A stretch of 64,000 nucleotides of DNA from contig OZ025881.1 of NCBI GenBank assembly GCA_964019415.1, forward strand, positions 4,807,121 to 4,871,120, in the 5' to 3' direction. Under the pieces are notes generated by a model that saw only the letters and a list, made by a program, of their open reading frames with translations, was not told the DNA's origin and made no database searches. Positions 55,590 through 64,000 of the stretch are shown here, in pieces. Origin of the DNA: Ianthella basta. Taxonomy: Eukaryota; Porifera; Demospongiae; Verongiida; Ianthellidae. Position numbers and translations under genes: made by a program. The first letter of the stretch is position 1; each line of letters starts with the position of its first letter.

Positions 55590-56930
55590 AGGGCTTCTCA
55601 GCTGGCTTAGGCATCAGAAAGGGGTTGGTTCTCTAATACCAGCTTCACAACAGGGTTGAAAACCTTGCTGACGTTTCGACCAGATGCTCTGGTCTTCTTC
55701 AGGGCGAAGATCATCTTCCCAACCCTTACATATTTGAAAAGACCAGAGGTGTGAAGCTTCTTCGTTTGACTTCAAGGACAAGTTCATCATATTGTCTCTC
55801 TTTCTCCATCTCATGTAGGTGGTAGCAGGTTTCTAGTGGGAGTTTGAGGTTAGTAAGGGCGAATGGGTTAAAGACCCGCACATCAAAGAATGCCCTTTTT
55901 GACCTCTCCTAGAAGCCATTGGCGCTAATGTCCAACCTTGCATTATTGTCAATGTGCGCTATCTGTAGTTGAAAGTGTTTATCAAGCTTTTGCAAACCCG
56001 GCTCCAGGCAAATGCCATAGCATGCATGAGAGAAAAGCTCAGTAGTCAGATTCCGTATCTCATTATTACGGCCAATGGGAAAAGTACCTCTATTGCAGCT
56101 TAAGGCATGTTACACCAAGAATGCATTCCCACAAATGCAGTTGGTTGACAGGAAGGGTGGAGTCCAACCATACCCGAGAAGGACCGCACCTCTGAATGCT
56201 CTCTTATGTAAGGTAAAGCCCATGTTCTCGATGGGCAGTGCAGTCAGCCATGTGGAGGCACTTTACTCTCAGCAAGAGACAGGGATCTTTGCTGGCTCAC
56301 AGTGAGGACTTTCTTCAGACTGTCCAGGTCGTCTTTCTGTTTCTGCCATTTCTCCTTGAGATGCTTCTCTTTTCCTTCAGCTGCTGTTGAGTGAAGGTGC
56401 TATACTGTGTGCTCCGGTTAACAATTAGGGCAGCCATGACAGACTGATGTTATTTGTTCTGACATTTCTAAGTCATTGGGAGGTCTTGCGACAGTGTTGG
56501 ATATTCCCATACCACCCATGCAGCAAAGCAAAGCAAAGATCCTTCCCTCCTCATCATTGATTTGTCTCCGTATGAGTGCAGGAATGAACAAATGTCTGAC
56601 GGCATCTTCAAGGGGTTGCATCAGATCAGCCGTGTTGGGAACAGTGCGTAACAGAAACTTTCACCTGCTGCTCAGACCCTTAGTTAGGGCTGAGTAGGCC
56701 GCGTGGGGTTGGCTTTTCGCAATATTAGACAGCTTCTCAATCTCACTCTCCCACATCACCAGTTTCTGCATGACATAACTCTCGACAAACGATCTGGTCC
56801 CCAAAGCCACTCCTAGATAACGTTTCCCCTCCACTGTTACATTCACGCCTGTTCCTGCAAATATTTCAGCTGCCTCAACGTGCTCCTCCCTTAGCTGCAG
56901 TGAAGCATATATACTTTGTGGCAATGCTGG
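55590..56930 (-). pseudogene. Retroelement remnant with RT C-terminal region
   Basis: Minus-strand fragments in successive frames: GKRYLGVALGTRSFVESYV and SQPHAAYSALTKGLSS (56924-56661), then LEDAVRHLFIPALIRR and LCCMGGMGISN (56621-56418), and near the 3' end RAFFDVRVFNPFALT and KRRSFTPLVFS (about 55900-55750). These match the region behind the RT of a retroelement family common in sponge and coral genomes. Several stops and frameshifts. The 3' end carries the hammerhead-like core at 55670-55702. The class is not certain. Confidence 0.7.
55670..55702 (-). ncRNA. Hammerhead-like core in a retroelement 3' region
   Basis: The minus strand reads CTGAAGA, one extra A, a seven-pair hairpin GACCAGA/TCTGGTC, GAAAC and GTC. 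Position 7 is variable in hammerheads, so CTGAAGA is acceptable. The extra A before stem II is unusual, so self-cleavage is uncertain. Confidence 0.45.
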
Positions 56931-57339
56931 AGACAGGTAGACAAACAGACAGCGAAGAAAAGAGAGTAGAATTTGAACCCATAAACTCCAAGTTAAGAAG
57001 TGACTGTGATAGGTGATAGGTGACCATAACCTGCTAAATTTGTGTCATAATGGAGGAAGTAAATCGTGGCGATTAACTGTGCTAGGTGAATTATTGAAGG
57101 ACATACTGCAAGTAGAGATGTTGTCCAGCTGGAGCAGTGAGTTGTACCGAAATAGCAACATGGCATGCTCAATCACTAAAGGGGAAAGAGCAGGAGCTGA
57201 TCAATGGGATGAAGTGGTATAATCTGGCATTCTTGGGGATTAGCGTAGGGTAGTGGTGCTAAAAGTATAGATTGCTACTTGACTTTTTTAAGCGTAACTA
57301 AGTGATGACAGTGTGAGAGCAGGTGTAGTGGTGATCTTG

Positions 57340-58700
57340 GAGGAGATATGATGGTGTCAGGAGCTGGCAGTGAGTGAGTGAAAGGATTGGGATAGAATTT
57401 AAGGGGAAGGAAGAGAGGTTGATGCTTGTGCAAGTGTATGTTCCAACAAATGACAGCAGAAGTGATCGAGCTGAAGGATCATTTCTACTGCAGAAAGTCA
57501 CTGCAAAAGTAGGAAGGAAAGAGGCAATCATATTTAGGGTGAACTCAATGCAAACGTTGTCAAGACTGCCAGATTGAGGAAGTGTGATTGGCATGGTAGA
57601 CATGGTAAGGAAGTTACAAATGAGGATCTGGTGGAGAAAAGTTGTTGAGGTTCTGTGCTGTAAATCTGATGCTTGTCATGAACTCATACATAGTATCAAT
57701 GCAAGGAGACACATGAGTGGTGGGCCCAGAGTTGAGACTATTTCCTTGCGAGACAGAACAATCGAGAGAGTGTACAGGATGTTACAGTGGTGTAAGATTT
57801 GAAGTTAGCGAGCGGGTGGAAAGATGCAGAAGTGTAGAGGAGAATGAAGGGATTGGAGTTATACATAGGTGGAAGATAGTGGGGTAAGTTTGAAGTTCGA
57901 GATGAGGTGATGAGGTGATTCAGAAAATGAGCATCACAGAACACAGTGCAGTAAAACACAGAGAGGAAAGTATGAAGAGATATGGGCAAACGTTAAGGAA
58001 GAACTATTGAACGCAGCAGTGGAAGTATGTGGGGTGAGATGACATGAGGGGCAGCGGAAGAGAATATGGTGGTAGAATGAAGAGTTGATGAGCAGTAGAG
58101 AATAAGTGGCATACCTGACATATGTAGCCATGGACATCAGCCAATTGCAAAGACATCAGAAACTAGGGATGAGTATTATATGGCTAAGAAGGAAGTAGTT
58201 GTAGTATGGCACAGCATTATGGAATTTTAATGGAACTGGGCAGGTCTCTGCATAATGACTTTCAGAGCAACAAATATGTACAGGTTTTGGAGTGGAGAAA
58301 GGTGCCTAAAATGGCAAACAGGAGATGGGATAGTGATTGGTGATGAAGATTGGGTTAAAGAGAGATAGAAGATGTACTTTGCAGGGTTACTACAGGGAGT
58401 CAGCAGGAAGAAAAGGGTGCAAAGATACTACAGTGAGTCAGCAGAAAGAGGAGGGTACAAAGATGCTACAAGGAGTCAGCAGGTTGAGGAGGGTACAAAG
58501 ATACTATATACAGGGAGTCAGCAGGAAGAGGAGGGTATAAAGAAGGATGCAGGACATGGCTCAAAACATGAAAAGAAGAGAAGTGGTTTTAACAAAATTG
58601 TAGACGTTCAAATTGAAGAATGGAAAGGCCCCAGGTATATATAGATTTATATGTGCAAAAATGCTGATTTCCTCAATTAAGGGGTTAAAGGGGGCGAATC
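57340..58700 (+). pseudogene. Decayed LINE (APE endonuclease and RT start)
   Basis: Plus-strand fragments include IGIEFKGKEERLMLVQVYVP and TNDSRSDRAEGSFLLQKV (57380-57520, APE endonuclease), YEEIWANVKEELLNAAVEVC (about 57970-58030, linker) and KNGKAPGIYRFICAKML (about 58612-58662, RT start). Many stops and deletions. A minisatellite is inserted at about 58380-58545. Confidence 0.75.
58380..58545 (+). repeat. Minisatellite, about 40-bp unit, four copies
   Basis: Units of the type GGGAGTCAGCAGGAAGAGGAG followed by GGTACAAAGATACTACA repeat four times with variation in length. Confidence 0.8.
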
Positions 58701-59882
58701 CTCAGATGATGTTTCAGGAGAAATATGACGATTTGCTTAATTTCCTGCACAAGAACATATGTAGGCAGAAAAGGCATGCTGAAGCTGTCTTGGGAAAATG
58801 CTTGACAGCATTTCTATATCACTACACCTGTAATTTTCCTTTCCAAACACAAACTCGTCCCTGAAATCTAAAGAAATAACTGACACCTACGTACACCTAG
58901 GTACATTTTGCCATTTGTGGCTACGTATGCTGACATTAGTGTAGGTAACACGATGGCACACCATATTGTGTTTTGCACTGCAACATATGGTGAGCAAGCC
59001 CACTTTCATCCTGATTGCTAAGGACTCCACTAACAGTGCAACAATAATAGGACATCATCAGATTGTTGCAGGGTTTGGGTAAGCGTTCTAGGCAGTGAAA
59101 ACAGTGCTCACATTGAAATGCATTGTGTACAACCTCAAGTAATGCATTGCATAGGAAGTTGCATGCAGTTGCTTACGAGGTTTGCGAACTGATTCTAGAA
59201 CTGGGTTAAAGCCATTAAATCCAGGTTGAGAACCGGATAAGTTGAGCATGTGAACGCGCTAAACCGGTTTGTGGTGTCCTTGTGAAAAGGGGGGTTGGGA
59301 TCAGCCACTTTGTCCTTTATAGAGAGGTTGTCCTCTTTCGGAGGTGGAAAATACAGTGGCATAGTAGGTTGGAACAGTAAATTTTGTCCTTTATAGGGAG
59401 ACTATGAGTATTATGTCTTTTATAGGAAGTGTCTTTTATTAGAGATGCCACTGTAATTCCATACCCTGTCAACACAGATAACTGACCTACTGCAACAAGT
59501 GTGTAGTATGCTGGTAGAAGAAATAGTTTGATACATGCATACATGGATCTCCCTGTGTCGATTCAATGCATTAGGGCATTCTGTGCCCTTTTTGGTGGGT
59601 GTGGAGCACTTCTTTCATTGCATAGGCCCCAGAATGGCCAATGCAAATAGCAATGTGCATTAAATTAGTAGGTAGCTGCATTATATGAAATTCATTTCCA
59701 ATTGATTGCCAGTTTCCTCTCTTTACACATGATCTGTAAAGGCCTTAGGGAGAAGGGATTTGTATCAGCTTCTACATTACACATGCATGAATGAAATGCT
59801 TTAACATACTGTATGCATTAGTCTGCTTCATGGAACATGCCTGCTGTCAACAATTAAGTCACACAGCCTTCCCTCTGCTCAG
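58701..59882. other. Intron or intergenic region before SRCR C2
   Basis: No exon recognised. A possible pogo-type MITE end pair (CAGTGGCAT at 59353 and ATGCCACTG at 59443) with TTTATAGAGA-like repeats lies at 59353-59453. Confidence 0.45.
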
Positions 59883-60206
59883 CTCAACATGGCTCAGTCA
59901 GATTGATTGGAGGGAGTGGGCCACATGAGGGCCGGGTCGAGATATTTTACCATGGACTATGGGGCACTGTGTGCAGTGATGGATGGGACACCTGCGATGC
60001 TACTGTCCTGTGTCAGCAGCTTGGATATCGATACGTTGTAGCACTATTTGTGGCTGCTCCTTATGGCACAGGCAGTGGCCCAATTTGGCTGGATGAGGTA
60101 GCTTGCAATGGCACAGAAGCTGATCTAACTGAGTGTGACAGTAATCGCATTGGAGATTCAGACTGCTCCCACTCTGAAGATGTAGGAGTATTCTGCTCTG
60201 CAGAGG
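59883..60206 (+). CDS. SRCR domain exon (unit C, SRCR C2)
   Basis: A 108-codon phase 1-1 exon encodes an SRCR domain with seven cysteines; the extra one is in GWDTCDATVLC. The motifs VRLIGGSGPHEGRVEIF, GTVCSDGW, GTGSGPIWLDEVAC and TECDSN are present. The acceptor ctctgctcag and donor G/GTGGGT fit. It is divergent from the ATVVCHQLGY-type exons. Confidence 0.87.
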
Positions 60207-60633
60207 GTGGGTGACACTGTGCTTCATACATGCCATCATATCTACCTAGCTGCTTGCGTATGTGAATATTGCTTGTGCCTCTTCTGTAAGTTACAGGAAT
60301 CTCATTCAATATGGCCAGGCACCTGTTATAATGCAAAGGAAATATTGTAGGTGCTAGCTATGTACATGACTGGGTTGAGTGTCTAATGATAGTTGCTCTG
60401 TTTTGTTGCACTTGATATATTTATAATTCGAAGGAGCCCTTTTTAGCTAAAGTAGAATTGTGATATTATGTTGCAGTATAGCTCATCTGAAGCATAGACA
60501 TTACAGTGGGCATGAGAAGCATATCTGTACAAACTCTGAGCTCAGACATAGCCTATAGTGCTTGTAAATTCATGTTTTATGCAATCAGGTGATCATGTAC
60601 TATGACTCTTGATCGCTGTCCGATTCTATGTAG
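60207..60633. other. Intron, unit C
   Basis: No coding signal seen. Confidence 0.5.
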
Positions 60634-60975
60634 ATATCAGGTTGGATGACGTAGCAAATGAAGGCAATGTCCGACTGGTTGGAGGGGCTGCTCCACTAGA
60701 GGGACGTGTTGAAGTATTCCACTTTGGACAGTGGGGTATTGTTTGTTATTATGGCTGGGATCTTGTTGATGCTACAGTTGTGTGCCATCAGTTGGGGTAC
60801 CTGAGAGCAGTGGGAGCACCTAGGTCTACTGCATTTGGAGCTGGCAGTGGTCCATCCTGGTACAGCAATGTGAGGTGTGTAGGGACTGAGAGGAAGCTGA
60901 CTGAGTGCAGCAACATGTTTAGACTTTCTGGAAATAGATGTCACAATTCCTATACAGCAGGAGTTGTGTGCTCTG
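60634..60975 (+). CDS. SRCR domain exon (unit C, SRCR C3)
   Basis: A 114-codon phase 1-1 exon with six cysteines: GIVCYYGWDLVDATVVC, FGAGSGPSWY, TECSNM and NRCHNS. The TVCD motif is altered to IVCY. Acceptor tgtag, donor G/GTGAGT. Confidence 0.88.
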
Positions 60976-61269
60976 GTGAGTGCTGATGTTTCTGTTCTGT
61001 TGTTCTGACATGACTTATTCTAGAAACAATTTAAAATGCATGCAGGATTACCTGTGTATCAGCATAAAGAGTCATAAAATTATATGTATGTGTATGGTAT
61101 AGCATTGTACATTAGAATGTGAGGCTTTCAGCAAGCACTGCTTTTTGCACAAACTATGTGGCATGCAACTCTCTCATTTAATAAGCTCGGTTTAGACACA
61201 TGTAACACAACTGCACATTAATCATAGTTACTGTATCTATGAGTATGTGTTAATGTTACATCTGTATAG

Positions 61270-61611
61270 ATGTCATGTTAAATGACACAGCAGCAGAAAG
61301 CACTGTCAGACTAGTGGGAGGAACAAGTCCACTAGAGGGACGTGTTGAGATCTTTCTCCTTGGCCAGTGGGGTACTGTGTGTGACTCTAGATGGGATCTT
61401 GCAGATGCTACAGTTGTGTGCCGTCAGCTGGGGTACCTGAGGGCAGAGGGAGCTAATAGGTCTGCAGCATTTGGAGCTGGCAGTGGTCCATCCTGGTATA
61501 GTAGTTTAAGGTGTACAGGGACTGAGAAGAACCTGACTGAGTGCAGCAAGTACTTTTCTGCTGATGGAAGTGCCTGCCACCATTCTCACGATACTGGAGT
61601 AGTGTGCTCGG
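61270..61611 (+). CDS. SRCR domain exon (unit C, SRCR C4)
   Basis: A 114-codon phase 1-1 exon with six cysteines: LNDTAAESTVRLVGGTSPL, GTVCDSRWDLADATVVCRQ and TECSKYFSADGSAC. Acceptor tatag, donor G/GTGAGT. Confidence 0.88.
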
Positions 61612-62099
61612 GTGAGTGAATGGGAATATGAATGTCAGAATATTAATAAGATCAAATCATATTTGCTTGGCAGACTTATAGCTATAGGGGGCAATATAGA
61701 GTTTTAGATACCCCTTGTACATGCATCAAACAGTGACAATGAACAGTAATCAGCCAGGGCAGGGGAATAATGAGGCTAGGGGGCTGTAGGCGATGCTGGA
61801 TTCAGAGAACAGTGGCTGTAGGCCCTGTCTTGCTCACCATGAAGCATGCAGCCCCTCCAAACTGTGTCATGTTCTGCCATCACTGATAATCAACTATGGA
61901 TCAACTTTGGCAGCTGTGATGGTAAGGGGTTGCTGTAAATACAAAGATAACTGGAACTCTCACTATGCCATCAATCTGTCTGTACTTGTTTGTCAGGCTA
62001 CCATCACACCTCCTGTCTTGAATCTTAACACATTATCTCTTCTGTTGTAAATTCATTCTTCAGTGTTAGTTCAGTCATCCTTTCTCTAACGATTCGTAG
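61612..62099. other. Intron, unit C
   Basis: No exon recognised. Acceptor attcgtag. Confidence 0.5.
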
Positions 62100-62438
62100 A
62101 TATCACAGTGAATGATACAGCAGAGGAGGGAGCTATCCGGTTGATGGGAGGGGCCACTCCAACAGAAGGACGTGTAGAGATTTTTCTCTTTGGTCATTGG
62201 GGCACTATCTGTGATAGTGGGTGGGACAGTGTGGATGCTACAGTTGTGTGCCATCAGTTGGGGTACCTAGGTGCAGTGGGAGCACCTAGGTCTGCTGCAT
62301 TTGGAGCTGGCAATGGACCATCCTGGTATAGTGGTGTGAATTGTGCAGGAAATGAGCACAAATTGACAGAGTGCAGCCACAGTGAAATCTCAGGGAGCGC
62401 TTGTCTGCATTCTCGTGATGCTGGAGTAATTTGCTCAA
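62100..62438 (+). CDS. SRCR domain exon (unit C, SRCR C5)
   Basis: A 113-codon phase 1-1 exon with six cysteines: LMGGATPTEGRVEIFLFGHW, GTICDSGWDSVDATVVC, NEHKLTECSHSEISGSAC. Length and the GHWGTICD and EH.L features match the membrane-proximal SRCR exons A2 and B8, so a short linker, FN3 and Ig exons may follow beyond the window. Confidence 0.88.
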
Positions 62439-62852
62439 GTGAGATCAAAGGTTCTAGGGTGTTACACATACATACAGTGGCATACTTCCCTTATATAATC
62501 ATGCACACCAGCAAAGTCACTCCATGCATGCCGTCACAATTCTTTGCAATTTATTTGTCTGTTATGAGCTTCATTAGGCGTATACTGAATAACTCATAAC
62601 ATTATGCTACTAAAGTGGCTGAATGGAATGAAGCATAGTGAATTAATAAATGAAACATAGTTAAGCAATATTGACTGATCATTGTCCACTTAAGTAGTAT
62701 GTTGCTACCTTTGCATAATTATATATGTAAACATAGTACAGAGCCTGGGTGTAGATGCATGGTGGCAACTCCAGCGTATTTAGGTTGTTATTAGCATAAT
62801 ATATTCCGTTACCATGGGTAACGTGGGATATTACTATGGGTTATATGTTACA

Positions 62853-63027
62853 GCCGATTTCAGAATGGTTGGCCAAAATGACAAATGGCAGAATGGCCTA
62901 ATGGCGTGACGTCAATATTAGTTTAACTGCTTGCCATTACATCATTCCTATTGTACAGTATTGCCATCTGCTATGACGTCACGCCATTTGCCATTTGCCT
63001 TTTGGCCAACCATTCTGAATTGGCTGT
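62853..63027. repeat. Fold-back MITE (175 bp)
   Basis: CAGCCGATTTCAGAATGGTT, GGCCAAAATGACAAATGGC and their near complements form long arms with a spacer of about 70 bp. Contains GTGACGTCA on one arm and TGACGTCAC on the other. Confidence 0.8.
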
Positions 63028-63513
63028 ACATACCACAGTTTGAATTAGAGGTGAAACACCTTGGGACTAATCATGAAGGATCACTTTAGCTATTCCTATG
63101 CTAAGTATAGCAAGGAAGCGCCAGGTGGCAAAATTTGTGGTTTGACACTTCACACAAGTCCCGCCCTCCCAGCTAAGATCAACACACAGCTGTATCTAGG
63201 ACGAGATACAGACCTTTTTGAATCGCCTGTCCACACCGTGCACCGGTATCCGGGAAACGCTCACACGATATTATACGGATTCATACACATACTTACAGTA
63301 TAATTGCAAAAGCTAGTGGTGACATCGATTGCGAGCTAGAGATTTATGCAGCAATACTGCTTATGTTTATGTATATAATACCATGATTTCGTCCAGTACC
63401 CGGTGCCCGGTGTGGACAACCAACCCGAAAACGTCTGTATATATTAGTGGATACCACTCTCAAGTGTGGCACTTAAGTGATATCACCTATGTATATACCA
63501 CACTTGAGAGTGG

Positions 63514-64000
63514 TTCCACGGGTTTATCATCCCCTTTTCTTTTCGGCTGGCCAATTCAGCGCAATACGTCTTCTTCCACCCTCTCACTGTGCTCTCCTTC
63601 AACTCTAAGCCTTGCTTTGTCTTTAAATGACGTAAGGCTAGACAGCGTATACGTATATCACTTATACCACGGCGCTTCAGTGTATATGGATATTAGACGC
63701 CCTCAGGCCTCGTGCGTCTAAAATCCATATATACCTCAGCGCCGTTGTATACCGTATGCGCTTTAATTTTTGCGGGGTTTATATTTCGTGGATTTGCAAT
63801 TTTTGCGGTTTTCGCGGTTTTAAATTTGCGGGTGCTGGGTACAGTGGTGTTGAAATATTCGCAGGTGAAATATTCGCGGATGTCTTTCGACATGTTGTTC
63901 TAGTGCCAGTGGGCGTCCAAATGCTTGCACAGGCAGTTTTTCCACGGGTTTATCATCCCCTTTTCTTTTCGGCTGGCCAATTCAGCGCAATACGTCTTCT
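63514..64000. repeat. Direct repeat of about 60 bp flanking 370 bp
   Basis: TTCCACGGGTTTATCATCCC through GCGCAATACGTCTTCT occurs at 63514-63572 and again at 63941-64000, where the window ends. The spacer holds GTTTTCGCGGTTTTAAATTT-type sequence. It could be a tandem duplication or the ends of a mobile element. Confidence 0.7.

Larger units (their letters stand above)
62439..64000. other. Intron after SRCR C5 to the window end
   Basis: No exon seen. It contains a fold-back (62853-63027), a hairpin at about 63447-63515 (ACCACTCTCAAGTGTGG and its complement), a GC-rich hairpin at 63690-63720 and a direct repeat at 63514 and 63941. Confidence 0.5.

Noticed and set aside
63690-63725. CRISPR-like or terminator-like hairpins at the window end
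   Set aside because: Single hairpins in a eukaryotic repeat context, with no regular repeat-spacer array.

Overview
The window looks like animal nuclear DNA, most likely from a demosponge. That assignment is my inference. It rests on an AT-rich sequence with short introns, long runs of SRCR exons, an adhesion-GPCR 7TM module, and intergenic DNA packed with fold-back elements, Penelope-like, Ty3/gypsy, LINE and pogo-type remnants. No bacterial-style operons, rRNA, tRNA genes or CRISPR arrays were seen.

The main content is a + strand array of extracellular-domain exons. Nearly all start and end in phase 1, so any can be joined or duplicated without breaking the frame. Unit A (1-5696) has SRCR, SRCR, a short Cys-rich exon, FN3, LDLa and three Ig exons, then runs into a 200-N assembly gap placed exactly where the EGF exon should begin. 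Unit B (6643-39423) has eight SRCR exons, the same short exon, FN3, LDLa and Ig-Ig-Ig set, then EGF, a fourth Ig, an exon with an RRKR site, a hormone-receptor-like (HormR) domain, a GAIN domain with a GPS (HL/T cleavage site) and a seven-helix family B2 (adhesion) receptor ending at 39423. Unit C (50143 onward) has five more SRCR exons and continues past the window. Unit A and the matching part of unit B (about 18.7-32.3 kb) are paralogous along exons and introns, so a tandem segmental duplication has occurred. Whether A and B are two genes or one gene with an internal duplication cannot be settled here. No signal-peptide exon or promoter was identified.

Mobile DNA explains most of the size difference between the units. 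A complete Ty3/gypsy element (10150-14755, minus strand, identical 292-bp LTRs, intact gag and pol) sits in a unit B intron. Unit B introns also hold a Penelope-like element with inverted terminal repeats, several fold-back MITEs, a pogo/Tigger-like element and a GC-rich repeat with an AAAC-type tail. The region 39.4-50 kb and 50.5-59.8 kb is mostly repeats: a broken Ty3/gypsy gag-pol, a 3-copy direct repeat, a TIR element carrying a decayed HIRAN-like fragment, a Harbinger-like TIR element, a long inverted repeat with coding-like arms, an RT-element remnant and a decayed LINE.

The most interesting non-coding signal is a textbook type I hammerhead ribozyme (30941-30985) inside a fold-back repeat. 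A damaged relative lies at 141-172, and several hammerhead-like cores sit at the ends of retroelement fragments. Two fold-backs have their inversion point in hammerhead stem II. This suggests a retrozyme- or Penelope-like family in this genome.
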